A model generated the notes under the pieces. The model was given only the letters and a program-made list of their open reading frames with translations. It searched no databases and had not been told where the DNA came from. Shown here piece after piece: positions 57,079-64,000 of a stretch of DNA of 64,000 nt (positions are counted from its first letter, which is position 1; each line of letters opens with the position of its first letter). A program made the position numbers and the translations under genes. This DNA is from Gammaproteobacteria bacterium (GTDB lineage Bacteria > Pseudomonadota > Gammaproteobacteria > Pseudomonadales > Azotimanducaceae): assembly GCA_028818795.1 (NCBI GenBank), contig JAPPND010000078.1:1-64000 (forward strand), in the 5' to 3' direction.

Positions 57079-58183
57079 TCCAACCAAGGCGTTACAGGTG
57101 GGGTTTCTCGTAGTGCTTGCCATTGCCACTGCCCAGGTAGCCTGGTGGATCACCGACCAACGGGCGCTGGCGCGGGGAGAACAGGAGCGGGTAGCGGCGC
57201 TCTACGAGTCCGACGCATCCGCGGTTACCGCCTTTGTCGAGTTGTGGAATGCGGCGGGGCGTACGTCCACGGTGGCGGAACAGGATGCCTTGTCGGAAGT
57301 CGTCGCGCGTCTTCCCCACTTGGCATTCGACCCCGCCGACGGGGTTGCGTCGGTCCGAGCGGACGCGATCGAGGAATTGGCCGGCGACGTCGCGTCCCGA
57401 CTCAACCGCTATGCATGGGAAGGTGGGTTTTTCCTGCTCGTGCTACTGGTCGGCATGGCGGTGCTGACGCGGGCCATTCGGGACGACGCCCAATTGCGGC
57501 GGCGCCAGCAGAACTTCATTGCCGCCGTTTCACACGAATTCAAGAGCCCGTTGGCCAGCATGCGTTTGTCCGGCGAAACGTTGGCAACACGGAGCACGGA
57601 ACCGGATAGCCGTCGACTGGGCGAGCGTCTGGTCGAGGACGGGGATCGTCTATTGCGCATGGTGGACAACCTGCTCGACACAGCTCGGATCGACGATGGT
57701 CGAATCAGCTTGAACCGGGAGTCCGTTCCGTTGCGCGAGGTCGTCGAGGGGGTGACCGCTGGACATACCGCGCGCGCTGCGCGGGAGGACATCACTGTCC
57801 GTGCCGACATCCCGGCCATCACGGTGGATGCGGATCCCCTCGCCATCGAAAGCGTATTGCGCAACCTGCTCGACAACGCCATCAAGGCCTGCAGCGCGAG
57901 GGATGGTGGGGAGATTTCCATCGAAGCGCACCGTGACGAATCCGAGGTCGTCGTCGAAGTCATCGATGATGGGATCGGCTTTCCGCCGAGGGATGCGGCA
58001 ATGATCTTCGAAAAGTTCTATCGATCGGGGGACGCAGGGACGAACCCCATGCCCGGAACGGGTCTGGGCCTGTACGTGGTGCGCCGACTTGCCGAGATCT
58101 CGGAGGCACGGGTTGTCGCGAGAAGCGATGGCCTGGGCAAAGGCGCGACGTTTACCGTGACGTGGCCAGCCGCCCGAACATGA
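57062..58183 (+). CDS. Sensor histidine kinase
   Basis: A 373-residue membrane kinase. Helices at about 11-31 and 120-137 frame a small periplasmic sensor of about 85 residues with no domain I recognise. The HisKA H-box is FIAAVSHEFKSPLASMRLS with phospho-acceptor H158; the ATPase part has the N-box LLDNAIKAC, DDGIGFPP and GTGLGLYVVRRL. It starts inside hemA and overlaps the response regulator (ATGA). Its place between hemA and hemE suggests it senses heme, a tetrapyrrole intermediate, or redox state. Confidence 0.9.
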   Translation: MILRRDPTKALQVGFLVVLAIATAQVAWWITDQRALARGEQERVAALYESDASAVTAFVELWNAAGRTSTVAEQDALSEVVARLPHLAFDPADGVASVRADAIEELAGDVASRLNRYAWEGGFFLLVLLVGMAVLTRAIRDDAQLRRRQQNFIAAVSHEFKSPLASMRLSGETLATRSTEPDSRRLGERLVEDGDRLLRMVDNLLDTARIDDGRISLNRESVPLREVVEGVTAGHTARAAREDITVRADIPAITVDADPLAIESVLRNLLDNAIKACSARDGGEISIEAHRDESEVVVEVIDDGIGFPPRDAAMIFEKFYRSGDAGTNPMPGTGLGLYVVRRLAEISEARVVARSDGLGKGATFTVTWPAART

Positions 58184-58929
58184 GCGCGCCCGAGCCGTCG
58201 GCAAGGATTCTCGTCGTCGATGACGAGGCGCACCTGGCGGCCGGTATTCGCGAGAACCTCCTCGCGGAAGGCTACGCGGCGGAGATGGCCCATAACGGGG
58301 CCGTGGGTCTTCGCGCGGCGCGCGGCGGGTCCTACGACCTGATCGTCTTGGATGTGGCCATGCCCGAGATGGATGGGCTCGAGATGTGCCGGTGCCTTCG
58401 CCGAGAGGGCATCGAGACGCCCGTGCTGTTCCTCACGGTTCGCAGCGCGCCCGAAGACCGGATTGACGGTCTCGAGGCGGGCGGCGACGACTACCTGGTC
58501 AAACCTTTCCACTTGAAGGAACTGCTGCTCAGGATCGTCGCCATCCTGCGCCGCACCAAGTGGTACCACGAAACCACCGCCGAGCTGCGCTTCGGCGGAA
58601 ACAAGATCGACTTCCGGACGTACCGGGCCTGCGCTTGGGACGGATCGGAACACGCGCTCACCCACAAGGAGGCGATGATCTTGAAGCTCTTGGCGGAACG
58701 CGTGGACAGCGTGGTGGGACGGGAGGCCATTCTCGACCAGGTCTGGGGCTACGAGGTGTTCCCGTCCACGCGCACCATCGACAACTTCATGGTGCGACTG
58801 CGCCGGCGATTCGAGCGCAACCCAGACGCCCCTGCCCACCTGCACACGGTCCGGGGCGTCGGCTACCGGTTCACGAAAGAGCCGGAAACACGGGCCAAGG
58901 GCGACCGGCGGGATCGGGTGGTGCCATGA
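58180..58929 (+). CDS. OmpR-family response regulator
   Basis: A 249-residue regulator. The receiver has the acidic pair in LVVDDEAHLA, phospho-acceptor D58 in LIVLDVAMPEMDG and the Lys of YLVKPFH. The C-terminal winged helix has LTHKEAMILKLLAE and TIDNFMVRLRRRFE, then HTVRGVGYRF. ATG 58180 lies in an ATGA overlap with the kinase; the in-frame GTG 58162 is less likely. The stop in turn overlaps hemE by four bases. It is the partner of the kinase and a candidate regulator of this operon. Confidence 0.92.
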   Translation: MSAPEPSARILVVDDEAHLAAGIRENLLAEGYAAEMAHNGAVGLRAARGGSYDLIVLDVAMPEMDGLEMCRCLRREGIETPVLFLTVRSAPEDRIDGLEAGGDDYLVKPFHLKELLLRIVAILRRTKWYHETTAELRFGGNKIDFRTYRACAWDGSEHALTHKEAMILKLLAERVDSVVGREAILDQVWGYEVFPSTRTIDNFMVRLRRRFERNPDAPAHLHTVRGVGYRFTKEPETRAKGDRRDRVVP

Positions 58930-59945
58930 ACGACAAGCTCATGCTCAAGGCGCTCACTCGGGAACACGTTCCGAGGCGGCCGCTGTGGATCATGCGCCAG
59001 GCCGGTCGCTGCCTCCCGGAATACCGGGCCATGCGGGAGACCCATTCCTTCAAGGCTCTGTCCGGCAGCCCGAAACTCGCGGCCGACGTGAGCTTGCTCC
59101 CCTTGCGGCGCTACCCCTTCGATGCGGCTATCGTGTTCGCCGACATCATGAGCCCGCTTCCTGCGCTGGGCGTCCAATTCGACTTCGCGCCGGGACCGGT
59201 CGTGGCCGATCCGATCCGCAGCCAGGCGGGTGTCGATGCACTGCGAGACCCCGACGCCGAGTGCCTCGCGCCGGAAGTGATCGAAACCGTCGCGCGGGTG
59301 CGTGAGATCGCGCCGGACGACGTCGCGGTGCTTGGCTTTTGCGGCGCGCCGTGGACGTTGGCGGCGTATCTAGTCGAAGGACGCGGCGTCAAGGACTTCC
59401 CGACGTTGCGGGCTTTCGCGGCGGCGGAACCCGGCGTTCTCGATGGGCTGCTTGCCAAGCTCTCGACGGCGATGGCGGACTATCTCATCGCCCAGGCGAA
59501 TGCCGGGGCGGATGCCGTGCAGGTGTTCGATTCCTGGGCCGGGCTCCTCTCGCTGGCCGACTGGGAGCGGTTGATCCGCCCGCACCTTCAACGCTTGCTC
59601 GATACCGTCGGCGAGACCGGCGTCCCAAGAATCCTCTTCGTGCAGAACGCGCCGCACCTGTTGGACGCTTACGCCAAACTCCCGGCGGAGGCGATCAGCG
59701 TGGATTGGCGGACTGACATCGCCGCAGCGCAACGACGTTGGTCGGATCGTGCGGTGCAGGGCAACATCGATCCTGCGGTGCTGCTCGGCGGGGAGGACGC
59801 TACGCGTCGCGCCGCGCAAGACCTGCTGGCGCGTGTCGAGACACGAGGCCACATCGTCAACCTGGGCCACGGCCTGCTGCCCGAGACGCCGCTCGCGAGC
59901 ATCGGCGCGCTCGTCGAGGCCGTGCACCGCGAGGTCGTGCCATGA
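58926..59945 (+). CDS. hemE: Uroporphyrinogen decarboxylase
   Basis: A 339-residue UroD, which converts uroporphyrinogen III to coproporphyrinogen III in the cytosol. Motifs are PLWIMRQAGRCLPEYR near the start (binding Arg residues), FADIMSPLPALGVQFDF (catalytic Asp), GFCGAPWTLAAYLVEG, and the C-terminal GHLLP-type segment NLGHGLLPETP. The start at 58926 overlaps the response regulator stop; the same frame is open for 366 bases upstream but is the other frame of that gene. Its stop overlaps hemQ. Confidence 0.95.
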   Translation: MNDKLMLKALTREHVPRRPLWIMRQAGRCLPEYRAMRETHSFKALSGSPKLAADVSLLPLRRYPFDAAIVFADIMSPLPALGVQFDFAPGPVVADPIRSQAGVDALRDPDAECLAPEVIETVARVREIAPDDVAVLGFCGAPWTLAAYLVEGRGVKDFPTLRAFAAAEPGVLDGLLAKLSTAMADYLIAQANAGADAVQVFDSWAGLLSLADWERLIRPHLQRLLDTVGETGVPRILFVQNAPHLLDAYAKLPAEAISVDWRTDIAAAQRRWSDRAVQGNIDPAVLLGGEDATRRAAQDLLARVETRGHIVNLGHGLLPETPLASIGALVEAVHREVVP

Positions 59946-60652
59946 GCGAGGAACAACGGCTCCCCGATTTGAGCGAGAAGGGCCGTCGGCAGGGACAGGA
60001 GATCTCCCTCGACCGGCGTTTGTTCATGAAGTTCACGGCATTTAAGGGTTCCGCGCCGGAAGCCGCCCGGGCGCTCGCGAGATCCGGGTTCGAGGGCGCG
60101 GTCTATCGCGACGTCAACGATCCCAAGGGCATCGGAACCATCGTGCTGGCCGAGGATCCGACGGTGTTCGTCACGACGCTGCGCGACCGCTTCAACGAAG
60201 GGCCGTTTGGCATCATGGCACACCAGCCGGAATACGACATGCTCGGACGGACCTATTCCATAGGCTACGAAGGAGACCTTGAAGAGGTGCTCTTCGACCG
60301 GCCTCGGCGCCGGATCCTCGACCCGGAGCTGTGCTGGGCGGTGTGGTATCCCCTGCAGCGCAGCAAGGCTTTCTACCGGCTCACCGACGACCGGCAACGG
60401 GCGATACTCGGCGAGCACGGCGGCATCGGCCGGCGCTACGGCGAGGCGGGGCTCGCCGCCGACGTGCGGCTCGCCTGCCACGGCCTGGACCGCAACGACA
60501 ACGACTTCGTCATCGGCCTGCTGGGGCGTCGGCTGCATCCGCTGTCCGCACTTGTGCGCGAGATGCGCGCCACGGAACAGACCTCGCAGTACCTCGACCG
60601 CTTGGGGCCGTTCTTCGTCGGACACGTCGTCTGGCAGTCGCCGCGTTCTTAG
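59942..60652 (+). CDS. hemQ: Chlorite dismutase-like coproheme decarboxylase (HemQ/ChdC)
   Basis: A 236-residue chlorite dismutase-family protein. It resembles firmicute/actinobacterial HemQ: the catalytic Tyr stands in WYPLQRSK, the heme-ligand His in GEHGGIGRRYG, and the C-terminus has LVREMRATEQTSQY and FFVGHVV, all in family order. HemQ uses peroxide to convert coproheme III to heme b, the last step of the coproporphyrin-dependent route. Gene order hemE-hemQ-hemH supports this function over chlorite dismutation. The GTG/ATG overlap (ATGA) with hemE implies coupling. Confidence 0.85.
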   Translation: MSEEQRLPDLSEKGRRQGQEISLDRRLFMKFTAFKGSAPEAARALARSGFEGAVYRDVNDPKGIGTIVLAEDPTVFVTTLRDRFNEGPFGIMAHQPEYDMLGRTYSIGYEGDLEEVLFDRPRRRILDPELCWAVWYPLQRSKAFYRLTDDRQRAILGEHGGIGRRYGEAGLAADVRLACHGLDRNDNDFVIGLLGRRLHPLSALVREMRATEQTSQYLDRLGPFFVGHVVWQSPRS

Positions 60653-61726
60653 ATGACGACTGCGGGTTTCGACGAGGAGGCGCGCGATTACGACGCCGTC
60701 CTCGTGGTCTCGTTCGGCGGCCCCGAGGGTCCCGACGAAGTAATGCCCTTCCTGGACCGCGTGCTCGCCGGCCGGCCGGTGCCGCCGCCGGCCAAGGCTC
60801 GCATTGCCGAGCGTTACGCCCGGTTCGGCGGCGTCAGCCCCATCAATGCCCACACGCGCGAATTCATCGCGGCGTTCGAGGCCCGGTTGGCCGCCAAGGG
60901 ACCACGACTGCCGGTGTACTGGGGCAACCGGAACTCGGCACCGTTGCTCGGCGATGCGATACGGCGCATGGCCGACGATGGCATCAAGAACGCCATCGTC
61001 TACGTCACGAGCGTGTTCAGTTCCTACAGCGGGTGCCGCCAGTACCGGGAGGACCTGTACCGGGCGGCGGAAGAAGCGGAGGGCGCCCCCCGGGTCGATA
61101 GGCTGCGCATCGCCTACAACCACCCCGGCTTCATTGCCGCGATGGCGGATCGTGTGCGCGAGGCGCAGGCGATTGCACCCGAGCGGGCGGCGCTGCTATT
61201 TACGGCGCACAGTCTGCCTGTCGCGATGGCCGCACGGACCGACTACGAGGCGCAACTTGACGAAGCGTGCGGCCTGGTCGCGCACAGGGTCGGCGACGAC
61301 AACTGGCGGCTTGCATTTCAAAGCAACAACGCGCGGACAGGCGATCCGTGGCTCACCCCGACGGTGGAGGAGGCCCTGGCTTCCATCGCGGCGTTAGGCC
61401 GCTCGTCGGTCGTCGTCGCGCCCATCGGCTTCGTCTGCGATCACATGGAAGTGGTCATGGATCTCGACGTTGAAGCCCGGGCCTGTGCCGAAGGCTTGGG
61501 GCTGGGCTACTTTCGCGCGCGCACGGTCGGCACCCATCCGGCGTACGTCGACATGGTGCGGCAATTGGTCGTCGAGCGGATGTCCGCGAACCCGGAACGA
61601 CCCTGTCTTGGCCAGCGCGGACCGAATCCGGACTACTGTGCGCCCAACTGCTGCCTCTCGGGAAGACCTGGCGAGATATTGCCAACCGTGGGCGGTCTGG
61701 GCGACGAACAGCCCGCACCGCGATGA
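60653..61726 (+). CDS. hemH: Ferrochelatase
   Basis: A 357-residue ferrochelatase that inserts Fe(II) into a porphyrin; next to HemQ it would be a coproporphyrin ferrochelatase (CpfC). The active-site His is in FTAHSLPVAM and the Glu in GFVCDHMEVVMDLD. Cys128 in SSYSGCRQYRE and a C-terminal group (Cys 318, 329, 333, 334; YCAPNCC) recall the [2Fe-2S] ligands of actinobacterial-type enzymes, though the spacing was not checked against a structure. It begins right after the hemQ stop and overlaps the oxidase gene by four bases. Confidence 0.93.
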   Translation: MTTAGFDEEARDYDAVLVVSFGGPEGPDEVMPFLDRVLAGRPVPPPAKARIAERYARFGGVSPINAHTREFIAAFEARLAAKGPRLPVYWGNRNSAPLLGDAIRRMADDGIKNAIVYVTSVFSSYSGCRQYREDLYRAAEEAEGAPRVDRLRIAYNHPGFIAAMADRVREAQAIAPERAALLFTAHSLPVAMAARTDYEAQLDEACGLVAHRVGDDNWRLAFQSNNARTGDPWLTPTVEEALASIAALGRSSVVVAPIGFVCDHMEVVMDLDVEARACAEGLGLGYFRARTVGTHPAYVDMVRQLVVERMSANPERPCLGQRGPNPDYCAPNCCLSGRPGEILPTVGGLGDEQPAPR

Positions 61727-63084
61727 CCGCGGATCGTCGTCGAGACGTCTTGGTTGTCGGTGCCGGACTCGCCGGCCTTGCCGCCGCGCTGCGGCTGCAG
61801 GAAAGCGGCTGCGATGTGGAGGTGTTGGAGGCGAAGTCCCGAGTCGGCGGTCGGATTCGTTCCATCCGGCGCGGCGACGGCGTCGAGGAAGCCGGCGGCA
61901 CGACCATCGGCGGAGGCTATCGACGGGTGATCGACGCGGCGGCGCGCTACGGCGAGGAACTGATCGATGCGACCCCGATGCTCGCCTTCTTCCGCGAACA
62001 GGACTTGGTGTTGCGTGGAGAGATCATCCGTCAAGCCGAATGGCCGACACATCCTGCCAATCCGTTCCCGGCCCCGGACAAGGCACTGATGCCCTGGAAC
62101 TTTTCTCGCGTGCTGACGGGGCGGGAGAATCCGCTGCGCGAACCGGGCACGTGGCTCGAACCGGGCTCGGCGCATCTCGACGTGTCGATGCACGAGTGGA
62201 TGACGGAACTCGGTTTGGACAACGAGACGGTGGCCTTGGGTTACGGGTTGAACACCAGCTACGGCAACGACGCCCACGACGTCTCCGCATTGATGATGCT
62301 TGCCCGCGCTGCATTCTCCACGGCCCAGCGCCGGCACCTTCCCGAAGGGGTCGTCGGCTATACCGTGCGTGGCGGCGCGCAACGGATCCCGGAGGCGATG
62401 GCCAGGGCGTTGGTGACCGAGGTGCGGTTTGACAAGGCGGTAACGGGAATCGAGGACAGCGCGTCCGAAGTGAGTGTTCACTGCGCCGATGGAACGTCGT
62501 ATCGCGCGGATCGTGTGGTCTGCGCCGTGCCAAGTCCGGCACTGCGGAGGCTAACCTTGCGGCCCGCGTTGGCGGGACGGCAGGCGGAGGCGGTGGCCGA
62601 TCTACCCAGCCAGCCGATGACCCAGTTCTACTTTGCCACCAAGTCGGATTTCTGGGAGCACGACGGCCATGCGCCGAGCCTATTCACCGACGGCCTAGCC
62701 GGGATGGTCGCTGCTTCCCGACGGTGCGAAGATCCCGAACAGGTGACTGGGTTGACGGCGTGGGTGATGGGACGCAACGCGCTGCGATTGGATGGCGTCT
62801 CCTCCGAACGCGCCGCCACCATCGTCGTCGACGCGATCGAGTCGGTACGGCCTGCCGCTCGCGGCCAGCTTGACTTCATCGGTCGCCAAAGCTGGTCGGC
62901 CGATCCCTTCGCGGGTGGGGGCTGGGCCTATTTCCGGCCCGGCCAGATCACGCGCTTCGGTTCGAATATGTCCGCACCGCACGGTCGCATACACTTCTGC
63001 GGCGAGCACCTGGCTCGAGTCGACCGGGGCATGGAGGGTGCCATGGAGTCCGGCGAACGGGCCGCCAGGGAGATCATTTCGTGA
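61723..63084 (+). CDS. Flavin amine oxidase family protein, possible porphyrinogen oxidase
   Basis: A 453-residue FAD enzyme. The dinucleotide motif is VLVVGAGLAGLAAALRL, followed by RVGGRIRSI, and the C-terminal FAD segment is HFCGEHLARVDRGMEGAMESG. These are general flavin amine oxidase features shared by HemY. The C-terminal segment looks more like monoamine oxidases than like HemY/CgoX. Context argues for oxidation of coproporphyrinogen III, which the operon otherwise lacks. I keep both readings open. The start overlaps hemH and the stop overlaps the thioesterase. Confidence 0.7.
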   Translation: MTADRRRDVLVVGAGLAGLAAALRLQESGCDVEVLEAKSRVGGRIRSIRRGDGVEEAGGTTIGGGYRRVIDAAARYGEELIDATPMLAFFREQDLVLRGEIIRQAEWPTHPANPFPAPDKALMPWNFSRVLTGRENPLREPGTWLEPGSAHLDVSMHEWMTELGLDNETVALGYGLNTSYGNDAHDVSALMMLARAAFSTAQRRHLPEGVVGYTVRGGAQRIPEAMARALVTEVRFDKAVTGIEDSASEVSVHCADGTSYRADRVVCAVPSPALRRLTLRPALAGRQAEAVADLPSQPMTQFYFATKSDFWEHDGHAPSLFTDGLAGMVAASRRCEDPEQVTGLTAWVMGRNALRLDGVSSERAATIVVDAIESVRPAARGQLDFIGRQSWSADPFAGGGWAYFRPGQITRFGSNMSAPHGRIHFCGEHLARVDRGMEGAMESGERAAREIIS

Positions 63085-63503
63085 GCCTGCATCCAACCGC
63101 CGAGCGCATCGCCAAGGAGAGCTTCGCCTCGCTGATGGGCATCGAGCTCGTCGAACACGATGAGGACCGCGTGGTCGCCAAACTCCCCTACCAGCGCAAC
63201 CTCGGCGTCGGTCGCATCCATGGCGGTGCCATCAGCGCCCTGGTGGACATCGCCGCCACGGCCGCTTTCTGGTCGTGTCCCGACGTGACGCCCGCCTCCC
63301 AGGGAGCGACGGTGGGTTTCACGATCAACTTCTTGAAGCTTGCGGTTGCGACGGATCTCGTGGCGATCGCGACCGTGCGTCGCCGGGGCGGCACGTTGTG
63401 CACTGGTGATGTCAGTGTCCGAAACGATGCGGGGGAGGAAGTCGCGGCGGCGATGGTCACGTACAAGTTGACGGGGTATCGACCGCAGACAACAGTGCGC
63501 TAG
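63081..63503 (+). CDS. PaaI-type hotdog thioesterase
   Basis: A 140-residue hotdog-fold thioesterase. The family motif is RIHGGAISALVDIAATAAFW, with HGG followed by the catalytic acidic residue in VDIA. It hydrolyses an acyl-CoA in the cytosol. The GTG start lies in a GTGA overlap with the oxidase stop, so it is the last gene of the heme operon although it has no evident heme role. Confidence 0.88.
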   Translation: MSLHPTAERIAKESFASLMGIELVEHDEDRVVAKLPYQRNLGVGRIHGGAISALVDIAATAAFWSCPDVTPASQGATVGFTINFLKLAVATDLVAIATVRRRGGTLCTGDVSVRNDAGEEVAAAMVTYKLTGYRPQTTVR

Positions 63504-63653
63504 TAGTGTGTTGGCGACGCGCACGGCAAGCCATTCCAAGCCTGTTTTTTGGATGGCACATCCTCGATGTTCCGCCGTCGTGCCGTCCTGCAACGGTCAA
63601 CGCCGTTCGGCTCCTCGTGGTAAGGTGACCACTGTGGAGACGGTCGAATAACG
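63504..63653. other. Non-coding stretch after heme operon
   Basis: I see no gene here. A run of six T at 63545-63550 follows the operon by about 40 bases, but there is no stem in front of it that would make a standard terminator. The remaining bases up to 64000 hold only the doubtful frame listed next. Confidence 0.5.
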
Positions 63654-63974
63654 GTGGCCGGACTACCCCCCGACCGGCCGGACGGGGGATTCGAGGGAGA
63701 TGTGTTCTCCCAAGGCAAGGCGTGCGTCTACCTGAGCGACGACGACACGCATATCGTCACCGTATGGCCCAACGGCCCATACGGCGTTGTGGACGTTGCT
63801 TGTCGCCGACAAGTCCCGCATGCGCAACGTGGCCGGATCGAGCACTCTGCACCGGGAGATCTGGGCGGGAGGACGTACCCCCACATCAAACGTCCGGCCT
63901 CGTGTTCTTCCCGCCATGCACGGAAGGCTCGGCGCACCACTTCAACCGAACAAGGTGTAGAGCTTCGACCATAG
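63654..63974 (+). CDS. Doubtful small ORF, possibly a broken gene
   Basis: A GTG-started frame of 106 codons. The first half (FEGDVFSQGKACVYLSDDDTH, then VTVWPNGPYGVVDV) reads like a real small protein. The second half is rich in Arg, His and Cys and looks like out-of-frame sequence, so a frameshift near 63800 is likely. No ribosome site is evident and I recognise no family. It could be a remnant of a short accessory gene or a chance frame. Confidence 0.25.
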   Translation: MAGLPPDRPDGGFEGDVFSQGKACVYLSDDDTHIVTVWPNGPYGVVDVACRRQVPHAQRGRIEHSAPGDLGGRTYPHIKRPASCSSRHARKARRTTSTEQGVELRP

Positions 63975-64000
63975 TAGGGGGAAGACCTAGAATCTCGAGC

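Noticed and set aside
58560..58925. Fusion of the response regulator region with hemE
   Set aside because: The upstream frame is the shadow of the wHTH coding region; UroD begins normally at 58926.
63941..64000. Fifth REP-like copy at a GTAGGGG near the window end
   Set aside because: The bases after it do not form the hairpin or contain the CTTGT loop.

Overview
The window is GC-rich bacterial DNA from a Gram-negative organism. Supporting genes include a TorF-type porin, an outer-membrane barrel fed by a LolA-like/ABC operon, a cytochrome c5, ComM, and a GlnK-AmtB locus with a sigma-54 promoter. This mix best fits an uncultured gammaproteobacterium. That placement is inference, and the heme module is unusual for the class. 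I see no rRNA, tRNA or CRISPR array. GTG starts and 1-4 base overlaps between consecutive genes are very common.

Region by region. 0.1-2.7 kb: a lipoprotein, a thiolase-like/DUF35 pair and a small secreted protein. 2.7-5.4 kb: tldD-pmbA peptidase pair (minus strand). 5.6-6.8 kb: AAA/DUF4143 ATPase. 6.9-13.9 kb: probable hydroxyproline catabolism genes (1-pyrroline-4-hydroxy-2-carboxylate deaminase-like, epimerase, FAD dehydrogenase) followed by yejBEF peptide importer genes. 14-22.4 kb: Uma2 nuclease, aconitase, Hsp20, gamma-glutamyltranspeptidase and a large Arg-rich lipoprotein. 22.6-35.8 kb: a defence island with a PIN-domain pair, an MmeI-like single-chain restriction-modification enzyme, an unrecognised 245-aa gene, a degenerate copy of the MmeI 3' end, a 1433-aa NTPase with a C-terminal PD-(D/E)XK-like motif, and McrB (with an EVE-like region) plus McrC.

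35.8-41.7 kb: a five-gene minus-strand ABC/LolA-like/outer-membrane barrel operon with a divergent TetR regulator. 41.8-49.7 kb: both subunits of an acyl-CoA (probably methylcrotonoyl-CoA) carboxylase, an Lrp regulator and a fused indolepyruvate-type ferredoxin oxidoreductase, a set that fits branched-chain/aromatic amino-acid breakdown. 49.8-51.8 kb: cytochrome c5 and comM. 51.9-54.65 kb: a nitrogen-regulated unit (NtrC-like site, sigma-54 promoter, porin, glnK, amtB, terminator). 54.7-55.6 kb: phytanoyl-CoA dioxygenase family protein. 55.7-63.5 kb: a tightly packed heme operon, hemA - histidine kinase - response regulator - hemE - hemQ-like - hemH - flavin amine oxidase - thioesterase, which looks like the coproporphyrin-dependent route.

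The most notable signals are: the unrecognised NTPase-nuclease plus 245-aa gene pair, set between an intact and a decayed MmeI 3' end; a family of REP-like hairpins whose stems covary around a constant loop, one of which has become the C-terminus of a large enzyme; a heme operon of coproporphyrin type with an embedded two-component system; and a well-formed NtrC/sigma-54 control region.
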